Assembly (NCBI GenBank): GCA_016201275.1
Contig: JACQDB010000133.1
Location: 56,187 to 120,186, forward strand
DNA: 64,000 bases
Source: Acidobacteriota bacterium
Lineage (GTDB): Bacteria; Acidobacteriota; Blastocatellia; UBA7656
Reading direction: 5' to 3'
The notes under the pieces are model-generated. The model was not told the origin of the DNA. It was given only the letters and a program-made list of their open reading frames with translations, and ran no database searches. Shown here in pieces: positions 19,378 through 28,269 of this stretch. Within the stretch, counting starts at the first letter, position 1; each line of letters starts with the position of its first letter. Both the position numbers and the translations under genes were made by a program.

Positions 19378-20374
19378 CTTGCATCACTACAGGGATGCCG
19401 TTTTGGGCAAGTGAATGTTCGGCGGCTTCCAACACGCGCAAGACCTGTAGGCCGCTTGCGCCATCGGTCAAAGGCCGTCTGCCGGTAGCGATGCACTGTA
19501 AAAATTCCAAGCACTCGCAGCGCAACGGTTCGGCCTGTTCCAAGGGTTCGGCAACGCCTTCGTTTCTTCGCATCACCGCTTCGCCATTCACAAATTCTAC
19601 GCCCTGATCATAAACCGTCAGCTTGTTGGCTTTCGCCACATCATCAAAGACCGCCATCTTTTTCGCGCCGACGACAATGAGCCGCTGGTCTTTGTAAGGA
19701 TGCAGCCAACTGACAAAGATATGAGCGCGCACTCCTGTGGGAAACTCCATAGTGGTGACCGTAACATCGGCGATGTGCGATTGCAGATAAGCGCCGCCGG
19801 TGGCAGCAATTTGACGCGGCCATGCACCGACGAGGCGCAAAATAATGGCGATGTCGTGCGGCGCAAAACTCCACAGGATATTTTCTTCGCGGCGGACTTT
19901 GCCGAGATTCAAACGGTTGGAATAGATGTAGCGCAATTCGCCCAGTTCGCCCGATATGATTAACTGGCGCAGGCGCAAAACCGCCGGATGATATTCCAAC
20001 AGATGCCCGACCATCAAAATGGCTTGTCGTTTTTCGGCCAGCTTCACCAAACGCTCGCCCTCTTCGACATCAAGCGTCAAAGGCTTTTCAACCAGAACGT
20101 GCTTGCCCGCTTCAATGGCAGCAGCGGCCAATGAATAATGAGTTTCGGCAGGCGTAGCAATGACCACGCCGCGAATTTCCGTATCGGCTAAAACCTTTTG
20201 ATAATCGGCTTCAATTTTGGTGTTGGCAAAGGTAGCGGCAATCTTCTGCAACGACGCTTCGCTGGCGTCGCAGACGGTTTTCAAAGCACCTAGCTCATGA
20301 AAATTGCGAACGTGATTGATGCCCCAATATCCTGCGCCAATGACGGCGATCTGTTTCTGCTTCTGGTCGCTCAA
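19370..20374 (-). CDS. Gfo/Idh/MocA oxidoreductase, WbpB/WlbA-like
   Basis: A 334-residue protein with the NAD-binding start QIAVIGAGYWGINHVRNFHE and the family motif HVLVEKPLTLDVEEGE (~90-105), whose Lys is the catalytic-site residue. LMVGHLLEYHPAVLRLRQLI (~120) is characteristic of the WlbA group, which oxidises UDP-N-acetylglucosaminuronic acid at C3. The next step, transamination (WbpE-like), is not in the window; the acetyltransferase just downstream overlaps by 8 bases. Together they suggest a di-N-acetylated uronic acid for a surface polysaccharide. Confidence 0.87.
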   Translation of the reverse strand: MSDQKQKQIAVIGAGYWGINHVRNFHELGALKTVCDASEASLQKIAATFANTKIEADYQKVLADTEIRGVVIATPAETHYSLAAAAIEAGKHVLVEKPLTLDVEEGERLVKLAEKRQAILMVGHLLEYHPAVLRLRQLIISGELGELRYIYSNRLNLGKVRREENILWSFAPHDIAIILRLVGAWPRQIAATGGAYLQSHIADVTVTTMEFPTGVRAHIFVSWLHPYKDQRLIVVGAKKMAVFDDVAKANKLTVYDQGVEFVNGEAVMRRNEGVAEPLEQAEPLRCECLEFLQCIATGRRPLTDGASGLQVLRVLEAAEHSLAQNGIPVVMQDE

Positions 20375-20484
20375 CGAACTCCTTTATCGCTGCCTTGAAG
20401 TAATCATGCGGAAATCAAACCGCACACAGTAGCAGCAACCTTGCGGGTTTGTAAACCGCCGGAGGTGGCAACGGCGTTTTTGCT

Positions 20485-21669
20485 TTATCGTTCAACACGA
20501 GTGCCGCAGCGTGGGCAGAATCCCGCCGTCGCTGGCAATTGCATCTGACAATTTGCACAAACCAAGCCCTCCGCTACAGGCATTTGCAGCGGCGCATTCG
20601 CCAACGGCATAGTCGCATCAAAGCGTGGTTGCAGCGGTTCAACCGGTTCCGTTTGCGGCGCTGCCGTTTCCAGCGTATCAAGCGGCGCTGCGACTTCAGG
20701 GGCGCGCAGTTTTTCGGTAGGCTGAGGAGGCGCAGGGTTGTGCAGCTTTTCGGTAATCGGTCGGCGGTCGGGGGGCGTTGCATAAGGCGGTTGTGCCTGA
20801 CCATATTCAGCGTTCGGAGAGGGCGGATAACCGGCCTGCCCGTAGCTGGCATTCGGATAAGGTGGATAAGCGGCTTGACCGAAATCGGGCGCAGGCGGTT
20901 GATAACGCTGCTCCAAAGGCGGCGCGTAGCCACCCGCAGCAGGCGGCGCATTCGTCGTGAAATACCTCGCGCCTTCAACTCCGAAGGTGTCTCGATAGGC
21001 GACTGCCGAAATGGTAAACAACAGCGGAATGGTAGCTAGCAAGCCTACATAACAGGCATAGCTTCCCGCCGAAGCGATCAACTGGACGACGAAGGCGAAC
21101 AACGTAAACATCAACAAATTTTGCTTCACCAATTCATAGCTGGCCTTCATCGCATCAATCGCGCCAAGCCGACGATCCACAATTAATGGCAACGTGAAGA
21201 ACAGACAACCGCCGACGATAAACCCTGGAATGATACACAGCGCTGAACCAATCATGGTTAAAACCGTGGTCAGGATAGTAGCGATTAAAATCGGGAAGTA
21301 GGTGCTGCCGCCGGAGAACAAATCGCGCAGCTCAACGGTTCCGCCGCGCAATTGTTTGAGGGCGGCGCGGTGCATTCCGCCGATGAAGAAGGCCGCCACA
21401 AAGAGCGTCAAAAACAGCACCGCAAACAGCGCTAGGTAAAACGTGATGAAGACCTCAGGGCCAATCGCTGGTGCACCGTGCGGATTTCTGAAAAGTTGCG
21501 TAAAGAGGTAGCCATAAAACCCTATAATGACTGCTAACATCGGCGTGCCGCAGATTAACACATAGATAAAGGTATTCAACACCCAGGCTTTCCATTGCTC
21601 GGTGAACATCTTCCACCCTTCGCTAATCCACTCGCCAAAACGTACCTGTGGTTTCTCCAGATTTTGCAT
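20485..21669 (-). CDS. membrane protein with C-terminal zinc ribbon
   Basis: A 394-residue protein from the ATG at 21669 (MQNLEKPQVRFGEWISEGWK), preceded by AGGAG at 5 bases. The N-terminal ~230 residues contain at least four hydrophobic stretches (NTFIYVLICGTPMLAVIIGF, FYLALFAVLFLTLFVAAFFI, IATILTTVLTMIGSALCIIP, FTLFAFVVQLIASAGSYACY). Then comes a low-complexity linker with repeats of YPPYPNASYGQAGY type. It ends in CANCQMQLPATAGFCPRCG, a Cys4 zinc ribbon. The next gene upstream (21934-22998) is a paralogue with the ribbon at the other end. The role is unknown; handling of a membrane cargo or regulation is conceivable. Confidence 0.7.
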   Translation of the reverse strand: MQNLEKPQVRFGEWISEGWKMFTEQWKAWVLNTFIYVLICGTPMLAVIIGFYGYLFTQLFRNPHGAPAIGPEVFITFYLALFAVLFLTLFVAAFFIGGMHRAALKQLRGGTVELRDLFSGGSTYFPILIATILTTVLTMIGSALCIIPGFIVGGCLFFTLPLIVDRRLGAIDAMKASYELVKQNLLMFTLFAFVVQLIASAGSYACYVGLLATIPLLFTISAVAYRDTFGVEGARYFTTNAPPAAGGYAPPLEQRYQPPAPDFGQAAYPPYPNASYGQAGYPPSPNAEYGQAQPPYATPPDRRPITEKLHNPAPPQPTEKLRAPEVAAPLDTLETAAPQTEPVEPLQPRFDATMPLANAPLQMPVAEGLVCANCQMQLPATAGFCPRCGTRVER

Positions 21670-21787
21670 TGCTGCTCCTTTCGCGGAAAACAAATGGACC
21701 ATCACTTTCAGATGTCGGGCAAATTGCTGCTTTGTGCGTTCGGGAAATTACTTGAAGGAAGGGGAAAAAATATAACCCCATAATTCC

Positions 21788-21840
21788 GGTTGAGCAACGG
21801 TCGGTGATCGCTGGACTGGCTCACAGACCGCTGCTCAACC
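21788..21840. repeat. GGTTGAGC hairpin repeat
   Basis: The arms 21788-21802 (GGTTGAGCAACGGTC) and 21826-21840 pair at 14 of 15 positions around a 23-base loop. Similar units start near 4025 and at 45431. It lies downstream of the zinc-ribbon gene at 21934-22998 and may act as a 3' hairpin. Confidence 0.65.
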
Positions 21841-21933
21841 GTATGCTATTTCTTGCCGCTCCCCTTATGAACATAAGTTGATGAGCGCTGCAACCGGAGC
21901 TTTTTCGCTCCAGTGTTTCAGCGTCATCCACAA

Positions 21934-22998
21934 TCAATTCATCGTGCGATTCGGATCATCAAGACCAAACAAACTGCTGTAGGCAACGGCCAGGGCTGAA
22001 ATGATCCAGGGAACAGTAACCACCAAACCTAACCCACAGCCCACGATACCGCTCGAAGCAATCAAGCCAAATACCAAGCCGACAATCCACCACATCAAGG
22101 TGTCTTTGGTGAATATTTTTTTGCCAATGTCATTGATGGCGGCGGCGATGTCGGCTTTGCGATCCAAAATCATCGGCAACGCCAAACCAAAGATCATGGT
22201 CATCAAAGGCATCACCGCAAATTTCAAAATAGCCGACAGCGCGTTGCCTTTGCCTATGCCGCTGAGGCCGCCATAGATCGCCGCATAAATCAAAAAGGCC
22301 AAAAAAGCCTGTAAAAAGCGGCCTTCCCAGTTGAACAGGTCGTTGATTTCGGGGCGCTCGCCCTTCATCGTGCGAAATGCCATGCGATACAAACCCATCA
22401 ACATAGGGCCAATCAGAATTCCCAGCGTCCCAATGCCAACGACGCCCACAAGCAGGGTTGCCAGCGACATCAAAAACCAATTCTCTTTATAAACCCGCCA
22501 ACCGCCCGACAACCAATCGCCTAACGAAATGGTTCTTGATATCGGTAGCACTGGCGGCGGCGGCGTAACCGGCTGCATATAACCCGGTGCGGGTTGATAA
22601 TAATTTGGCGGCGCAAACGGGGGTTGCGAATCAACTGCCGAGGGATAAGTGGGCGCTTGCGGATAACCGGCGGAAAAATTCGGCGGGGGTGGATAACCGC
22701 TAGGTTCCGTCGGCGGGAAATTCGGTGGCGGCGAAAAGTCGGTCTGAGGTGATTTGTAAGCTTCATCGGGCGGCACATAAGCTGGGCCGGTGGGCAAACC
22801 CGGCGCGGCAGTCTGCCCTTGATTCAGGTGTTCGGTAGGGCGCGAGGCGTCCTGCTGCGTCGGCGCAGATTGCGGCAAATTCAAGGTCGGCGCTTCTTCA
22901 TTGCTGAGGTCGCTGAAGGCCGTTGACATCGTGCCGCAATGCTTACAAAACCGTGCATCCGTTTCCACTTCATACCCGCAGTTGGTGCATATCTTCAT
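21934..22998 (-). CDS. membrane protein with N-terminal zinc ribbon
   Basis: A 354-residue protein opening with a Cys4 ribbon (MKICTNCGYEVETDARFCKH then CGT). Residues ~30-150 are a Pro/Tyr-rich disordered linker (PPPPNFSAGYPQAPTYP). The C-terminal ~200 residues carry several hydrophobic stretches (SLATLLVGVVGIGTLGILIG, FLAFLIYAAIYGGLSGIG, FAVMPLMTMIFGLALPMIL, IVGLVFGLIASSGIVGCGLG). The motif GDWLSGGWRVYKENW at the start of the membrane part parallels GEWISEGWKMFTEQW in the neighbour, showing that the membrane domains are related. It is followed by the paralogue 264 bp downstream. Function is unknown. Confidence 0.7.
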   Translation of the reverse strand: MKICTNCGYEVETDARFCKHCGTMSTAFSDLSNEEAPTLNLPQSAPTQQDASRPTEHLNQGQTAAPGLPTGPAYVPPDEAYKSPQTDFSPPPNFPPTEPSGYPPPPNFSAGYPQAPTYPSAVDSQPPFAPPNYYQPAPGYMQPVTPPPPVLPISRTISLGDWLSGGWRVYKENWFLMSLATLLVGVVGIGTLGILIGPMLMGLYRMAFRTMKGERPEINDLFNWEGRFLQAFLAFLIYAAIYGGLSGIGKGNALSAILKFAVMPLMTMIFGLALPMILDRKADIAAAINDIGKKIFTKDTLMWWIVGLVFGLIASSGIVGCGLGLVVTVPWIISALAVAYSSLFGLDDPNRTMN

Positions 22999-23172
22999 CA
23001 GTCTCTCTCCGCTTTCTCACTAACGAAGAATCCCCGCCAATTGTTGCTCGCAAAACGGTGGTCAGTAATTGGCATACAGTAATCGTAAATCGCCATGTAG
23101 AGGAATTCGGCAAGCGTATTTATCGCCAAACTCGCAGGGGATAACCGGCTGCCGAATACCGCCCCTTGAAGG

Positions 23173-24207
23173 CTAACTGATGGTGACATCCTGCACGCCT
23201 TCCACGACCCGACCAATATCGTAGTGCGCTTCACCGGCTTCATCAAGGTGCGCCAACAGGCGATGCACATCCGAGAGGCTGACGACTACCACCATGCCTA
23301 TGCCCATGTTAAAGGTCCGGTACATTTCACGGCTTGGCACATTGCCGACTCGCGCCATCAATTGATAAACCGGCAACACCGGCCACGACCCGGCGTTGAT
23401 CTTCACCGCCGTGCCTTTCGGCAGAATGCGCGGAATGTTTTCCAGCAAACCGCCGCCGGTGATGTGAACCAACCCTTTGATAATGCCTTTGCCGATTAAA
23501 CCGTCGAGAGCTTTCAAATAGCTGCGATGCGGTTTCAACAACTCTTCGCCCACCGTGCAGCCCAGTTCATCAAGGAAAGTTTGCGGCGTGTGTCTGGCAA
23601 CATCGAACAACAATTTGCGCGCCAGGCTGTACCCGTTGGTGTGCAGACCAACCGACGGTAAACCGATCAACGCATCGCCAGGAGTGATGCGCGTTCCATC
23701 AATCACCTCGTCGCGGTCAACCACGCCGACGATAAAACCTGCGATGTCGTATTCGCCATCGGCATAAAAGCCCGGCATCTCGGCGGTCTCGCCGCCAATC
23801 AACGGGCAAAGGGCTTCTCTGCACCCTCGCGCCAAGCCTTCAATAATCTGCTCGACGATTTCCGGCACCAGTTTTCCTGAAGCGATGTAATCAAGAAAGA
23901 ACAGCGGACGCGCCCCTTGCACCAATATATCGTTGACGCAGTGGCCGACCAGATCATAACCCACAGTGTTATGCACGCCGGTCATAAAGGCGACGCGGAG
24001 TTTGGTGCCGACGCCATCGGCGGACGACACCAGCACAGGATTTTTCAGGGCGGTGAAATCGGCGCGAAACATTCCGCCGAAGGAGCCGATTTCGGTCATC
24101 ACGTTTGCCGTAAAGGTCGAACGCGCCAGGCGTTTGATGCGCTCTTTGGCATCGTTGGCGGCGTCTATGTCAACGCCTGCATCTTTGTAGTGAATTTTTT
24201 GCGTCAT
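23173..24207 (-). CDS. purM: phosphoribosylformylglycinamidine cyclo-ligase (AIR synthetase)
   Basis: A 344-residue protein, the normal PurM length. The start MTQKIHYKDAGVDIDAANDA and the motifs SADGVGTKLRVAF (~60), GHCVNDILVQGARPLFFLDY (~88) and PLIGGETAEMPGFYADGEYD (~136) are diagnostic. HITGGGLLENIPR (~245) carries the C-terminal site. It makes aminoimidazole ribonucleotide from FGAM with ATP, step five of purine synthesis in the cytoplasm. It is not next to purN here; purF lies 2.6 kb upstream on the same strand. Downstream 174 bp separate it from the zinc-ribbon gene. Confidence 0.96.
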   Translation of the reverse strand: MTQKIHYKDAGVDIDAANDAKERIKRLARSTFTANVMTEIGSFGGMFRADFTALKNPVLVSSADGVGTKLRVAFMTGVHNTVGYDLVGHCVNDILVQGARPLFFLDYIASGKLVPEIVEQIIEGLARGCREALCPLIGGETAEMPGFYADGEYDIAGFIVGVVDRDEVIDGTRITPGDALIGLPSVGLHTNGYSLARKLLFDVARHTPQTFLDELGCTVGEELLKPHRSYLKALDGLIGKGIIKGLVHITGGGLLENIPRILPKGTAVKINAGSWPVLPVYQLMARVGNVPSREMYRTFNMGIGMVVVVSLSDVHRLLAHLDEAGEAHYDIGRVVEGVQDVTIS

Positions 24208-24252
24208 CTATTTGTTCGTTTCATCAAGCCAAAAAAATGGCAGGCGCTACGG

Positions 24253-25143
24253 TCAACGCGACCCGGTTTGTGCCTTGAGCCATTTGCTCAGGTCGCCTTT
24301 GGTTTTAATATCGAATACGGCTTGCGCCAGATTATCGAGTTGTTCGATAGTCAAGGTTTCAATCTGCTTACAAACTTTGGGGGAGAGTTGCCCAAGCCTG
24401 ATTCCTAACAATTTCACCAGCACCTTGGTCTCGCCCTGCTGCAAGCCCTGTTGTTTGCCTCTGGCAATCCAGTCTTGTGCAATCACCGATTCTTCCAGCA
24501 TGGTTCCCTCCTTGAACAGCTTCTGAATTAAGTCTCTATCATACCTCAAACCGGCAAGCAACTGCGACGCGCTGAGAGTTTCGCGGCGCTGCTCCCGCGA
24601 TTTGATGTGGGCGATTTTTTGCGCCACCGCTTTGAGCAGCACCGCGCCCGATTCAGTACGGCATAACACCGCCAGCGGCAACCAGCCATCGTGCTGCATC
24701 AGGCGTTGCGGGTCTTGCTCCCACATCTTGATGACGCGGAATTTGTGATAGGTTTGCTCGTCTGCAAAATAATCGGGGACGAACTCCGGCGTCTCTTTCA
24801 GAATAATCAATGCCTGATGGATGCGCTTGTGCAAATTGTTGCGTTTGAAGCCGACGTAATAATCCAGCATTCGCAACGGCAAGGGAATGCGGCTCTGTAG
24901 ATTGGTTTGAAACTCGGCGTGAAAAATATCCTGCGAAGCGATTAACTGCGTCGCCGAGTCGGCGCGTATCGGTTCGCGGCTCAATTCCGTCTTCAAGACT
25001 TTGACGTTGCGGACTTGGGCCTCGAAAGCCCATTGAATGAATTCCACGGGGAATTGTTCGGCGAGCATTTTGCAGAGGTTGTCACTCGCCACTCGCGCTT
25101 TTTCACTGCCCGGTTGCTGCGTAGATTGCCGCGCTCGTTTCAT
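24253..25143 (-). CDS. DUF4351 Rpn-like protein (second copy)
   Basis: A 296-residue protein. It resembles the one at 13543-14517 in layout: an N-terminal domain (CKMLAEQFPVEFIQWAFEAQ, IFHAEFQTNLQSRIPLPLRM with the E-x-Q nuclease core, LDYYVGF), a short Gln/Gly-rich hinge (ARGKQQGLQQGETKVLVK) and a C-terminal DUF4351 (RLGQLSPKVCKQIETLTIEQ). Here the QQG hinge is not expanded. Such genes are frequent and multi-copy in cyanobacteria and some acidobacteria. The ORF ends 45 bp from purM's start. Function unproven. Confidence 0.8.
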   Translation of the reverse strand: MKRARQSTQQPGSEKARVASDNLCKMLAEQFPVEFIQWAFEAQVRNVKVLKTELSREPIRADSATQLIASQDIFHAEFQTNLQSRIPLPLRMLDYYVGFKRNNLHKRIHQALIILKETPEFVPDYFADEQTYHKFRVIKMWEQDPQRLMQHDGWLPLAVLCRTESGAVLLKAVAQKIAHIKSREQRRETLSASQLLAGLRYDRDLIQKLFKEGTMLEESVIAQDWIARGKQQGLQQGETKVLVKLLGIRLGQLSPKVCKQIETLTIEQLDNLAQAVFDIKTKGDLSKWLKAQTGSR

Positions 25144-25176
25144 CCGCCCTCTCGCCGTGTCGCTGGATTATTTTTT

Positions 25177-25288
25177 GGTAGGGCGAAAAAAGTAAGGCTG
25201 AGGCGGAACAATTGAACCGATGAGTAGCTCCTACAAAGCGAAACCGGCGCAGTGGATTGCCGGTCGAACCTTACTTTTTTCGCCTACC
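25177..25288. mobile_element. 112-bp MITE flanked by an 8-bp duplication
   Basis: The ends 25177-25197 (GGTAGGGCGAAAAAAGTAAG...) and 25269-25288 are inverted repeats of ~20 bp with one single-base indel. The 8 bases tatttttt flank both sides (25169-25176 and 25289-25296); because they are T-rich the duplication is less certain than for the MITE at 1372. No ORF. The last base of the element forms the third position of the stop codon of the DUF3006 gene. Confidence 0.78.
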
Positions 25289-25593
25289 TATTTTTTTTCG
25301 CCCTCATCACTTTGCCCCAACAATTCTTTGAGCAACTGCTCGGCCTTCTGTTTTTCGGCGGCGCGGCTCTGCGAGTCTTTTTTGAATACCACCTGAAAAT
25401 GGTCGCCACCCTTTACCCCCTTGGGCAAATATTCAACCGGCAAATTGAACTGCACGCGGTCATCTTCATACAGCACCAGCGTCGCCACATCGTCTTCGAT
25501 GCGATCAATAACAATCTTCAAGTGCTGACTATCGGATTGCGCCAGGTCGGTGCCCCTTGCGGCATCCGTTGTGGTTTTGCCTTCGTCGTTCAT
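25288..25593 (-). CDS. DUF3006 domain protein
   Basis: A 101-residue soluble protein. The core LKIVIDRIEDDVATLVLYED ... FNLPVEYLPKGVKGGDHFQV fits DUF3006, a small beta-rich family often encoded next to ComEC-like hydrolases. The C-terminus is charged and helical. It overlaps the ComEC-like gene by 4 bases (ATGA), so the pair is translationally coupled. The TAG stop is partly made by the end of the adjacent MITE; the pre-insertion site would have read TAA. Function is unknown, presumably linked to the hydrolase. Confidence 0.85.
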   Translation of the reverse strand: MNDEGKTTTDAARGTDLAQSDSQHLKIVIDRIEDDVATLVLYEDDRVQFNLPVEYLPKGVKGGDHFQVVFKKDSQSRAAEKQKAEQLLKELLGQSDEGEKK

Positions 25594-26594
25594 CGTTTTC
25601 CTTTGCCGCCGCGACGACCGGAACCCATGCCGCCATCGCCGCCCGTATGGTTCGACGCATTGCCTGCCACTTCATCGCCGGTGGCGTACAATTGATTGCG
25701 CGCCGCCTCTCTTTCGCTGCTCATCTCTATGCTGTTGCCATCGCAAACGGCGGTGATGGTGCCTTCCAAATCGGTGCGATAAACGCGCAGATTGCTATTT
25801 TTCCTGAGCAAATCCACAACTTTTGAATGCGGGTGATGATAATCGTTGCCGACCGCGCAACTGATAGTGTATATGGCAGGCTGCACCGCCTCCAAGACCT
25901 CTTTCGTAGTGCCGTTTGAACTGCCGTGATGCGCGGCCTTCAATAAATCCGCACGCAATTTTTCCGGTTCGGCAGCCAGCATCTCTTTCCACGCAGCCAC
26001 CTCGGTATCGCCGGTAAATAAAAACCGCTTGCTGCCATAAGTCAACCGCACCACTACCGAAGCATTGTTCGGATTGTCATCCACGAAATTGGTGGACGGG
26101 TGCAGCACTTCGATTTTTACGTCGCCGAACTGTCGGGTCTCGCCCTGTTTCGGCGTAGCTAATTTGATCCCATGTTGTTTAATTTCGGCGAGCATATCGG
26201 TATAAGTTTTGGTGGCGCTGTTGGTGAAACCGGCATCCCAAAACTCTTTGACTTGGAAGGCGCGCATCACATCGCGCATCTCGCCGATGTGATCGGCGTG
26301 CGGGTGCGTGGCAATAATCAACGCCAATTCGTTGACGCCATATTTTTTCAGCAAGGCGCTCGTAGGCTTGCCCCGGTCTCCCGAATCAATCAATATCCAG
26401 CCGCCCTCCGGCAATTGAATCAACTCGCTGTCGCCTTGCCCGATGTCCAAAAAACGGATGACCAATTTGCCCGAAGTCGGGCCGGGGATGAATTCTTCTA
26501 CAGGCTTGGTGAATTTGCGGACGAATAGAATCGCCAGCAAAGCAGCAAGAATCACCAACGCGATGCCGACCAGTTTTTTAGAATTGTTATTCAT
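25590..26594 (-). CDS. ComEC/Rec2-like metallo-beta-lactamase-fold hydrolase
   Basis: A 334-residue protein from the ATG at 26594 (MNNNSKKLVGIALVILAALL); the extra frame upstream is not supported. A single N-terminal membrane anchor is followed by the metallo-beta-lactamase fold: FLDIGQGDSELIQLPEGG, the metal motif THPHADHIGE (~105) and FLFTGDTEVAAWKEML, AAHHGSSNGTT. It is the soluble hydrolase part of ComEC without the channel domain, so DNA uptake is not implied. It likely acts outside the inner membrane on an unknown phosphodiester. Coupled to DUF3006 downstream. A Gly/Arg-rich tail ends the protein. Confidence 0.88.
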   Translation of the reverse strand: MNNNSKKLVGIALVILAALLAILFVRKFTKPVEEFIPGPTSGKLVIRFLDIGQGDSELIQLPEGGWILIDSGDRGKPTSALLKKYGVNELALIIATHPHADHIGEMRDVMRAFQVKEFWDAGFTNSATKTYTDMLAEIKQHGIKLATPKQGETRQFGDVKIEVLHPSTNFVDDNPNNASVVVRLTYGSKRFLFTGDTEVAAWKEMLAAEPEKLRADLLKAAHHGSSNGTTKEVLEAVQPAIYTISCAVGNDYHHPHSKVVDLLRKNSNLRVYRTDLEGTITAVCDGNSIEMSSEREAARNQLYATGDEVAGNASNHTGGDGGMGSGRRGGKGKR

Positions 26595-26766
26595 TGGAAA
26601 TAATGGTTGCGGGTCACTTTCTGATAGATGGTTTTGCTCGGATGATCTGGTTATAAGCCCCTGCTCAACCACTCATCTGAGAAAAATTCTTTGCGAATCT
26701 TGGCGGCGTGGCGGCTTGGCGCGAGGTTGGACTTGTCACCTCAAATATTTCCTTGAGCCACGCTTT

Positions 26767-28200
26767 CTACAAACGCGGCCACATACTGTCCTGCAACAGC
26801 GCGCCCTTCTCTCGTTCGGTTTTGGTGCGCGCAATCGCCGTCACCGGTATCGGGTAATTCCCCGTGTAACAGGCGGTGCAATAGCTCTCGTCGGTCTCAT
26901 CGCCGCACGAACTCAACAACCCTGCCATACTCAAATATCCCAGGCTGTCGGCTTCGATGTAATCGGCAATCTCCTGCACCGAGCGATTGGCGGCGATCAA
27001 CTCTTCTTTCGTAGGCGTATCCACGCCGTAAAAACACGGCGCGATAGTCGGCGGACAACTGATGCGAACATGAACTTCGGCGGCCCCGGCCTGACGCACC
27101 ATCTGCACAATTTTCTTGGAAGTCGTGCCGCGCACAATCGAATCATCAATCAAAACGACGCGCTTGCCTTCGATCAAATCGCGCACCGGATTCAATTTTA
27201 TCTTGACGCCGAAATGCCGTATGGATTGCTTAGGCTCGATGAAGGTGCGCCCTACATAATGATTTCGCACCAAGCCAAAGCGAAACTTCAAGCCCGACTC
27301 GGCAGCATAACCGATAGCCGCCGCCACGCCTGAATCCGGCACCGGCACTACGATGTCGGCAGCCGCAGGATGTTCGAGAGCAAGCCGTCGCCCCATCTTG
27401 TGACGGCTCTTGTTGACCGAACGCCCGAAGACCAGCGAATCAGGCCGCGCAAAATAGACGTGTTCAAAAATGCAGTGCGCCGACTTCTCTTCGTGCCAGA
27501 GAAAATAAGAGTTCAGGCCGGTTTGATCTATCACCAGAATTTCACCCGGCTCGACGTCGCGCACATAAGTCGCGTTGATTAAATCAAAGGCGCAGGTTTC
27601 CGAAGCAATCACATACGAATCATCCAATTTGCCCAGACACAATGGACGAAAACCGCGCGGGTCGCGCACCGCAATCATCGCATCTTTAGTCAAGAACAAC
27701 ATCGAATACGCGCCTTCAATGTCATGAAAAGTTTCGCCGATAGCGCCCACCAGAGTGTCGGCTTTCGAGCGAGCGATTTTGTGCAACACCACTTCGGTGT
27801 CCGAAGTCGAAGAAAAAATCGCGCCGTCCAATTCCAACTCTTTCCGCACCTGATTGGCATACGGCAAATTGCCATTGTGACAAAGCGCGATCTGGCCGCG
27901 ATAACCATCCACCAGAAACGGCTGCGCTTCCCGTAGCGACACGCTGCCCGCCGTGGAATAACGCACATGACCGATAGCGGTTTTTCCGGGCAGCACGGCA
28001 AGTTGGGGTTCGCCAAAGATGTCGTTGACATGACCCATACCGCGATAAGCGTGCAGGCGTTGGTCGGCGCACGACACCATACCGGCGGACTCTTGACCAC
28101 GATGTTGCAGTGAGTACAATCCCAGATAGGTTAAACGCGCCGCCTCTTCATGATCGAAGATGCCGAAAACGCCGCATTCTTCTTTTAATTTATCCATCAT
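26767..28200 (-). CDS. purF: amidophosphoribosyltransferase
   Basis: A 477-residue protein. A short propeptide (MMDKLKEE) precedes CGVFGI, whose Cys is the glutamine-hydrolysing nucleophile. The glutaminase part continues with YSLQHRGQESAGM and GHVRYSTAGS; the PRPP-binding loop is VVLIDDSIVRGTTS (~350). Extra cysteines, including the CTACYTG pair near the C-terminus and one in CIFEHVYFARPDS, match the Bacillus-type enzyme that needs a [4Fe-4S] cluster. It makes phosphoribosylamine, the first committed step of purine synthesis. It starts 69 bp after the SurA-like gene. Confidence 0.96.
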   Translation of the reverse strand: MMDKLKEECGVFGIFDHEEAARLTYLGLYSLQHRGQESAGMVSCADQRLHAYRGMGHVNDIFGEPQLAVLPGKTAIGHVRYSTAGSVSLREAQPFLVDGYRGQIALCHNGNLPYANQVRKELELDGAIFSSTSDTEVVLHKIARSKADTLVGAIGETFHDIEGAYSMLFLTKDAMIAVRDPRGFRPLCLGKLDDSYVIASETCAFDLINATYVRDVEPGEILVIDQTGLNSYFLWHEEKSAHCIFEHVYFARPDSLVFGRSVNKSRHKMGRRLALEHPAAADIVVPVPDSGVAAAIGYAAESGLKFRFGLVRNHYVGRTFIEPKQSIRHFGVKIKLNPVRDLIEGKRVVLIDDSIVRGTTSKKIVQMVRQAGAAEVHVRISCPPTIAPCFYGVDTPTKEELIAANRSVQEIADYIEADSLGYLSMAGLLSSCGDETDESYCTACYTGNYPIPVTAIARTKTEREKGALLQDSMWPRL

Positions 28201-28269
28201 GCTGTGAAGTCTCGGTTCGGGAAAAATAATTGTAACTGCGATGCGAGTGACGAGGCAACACCACAGGGT

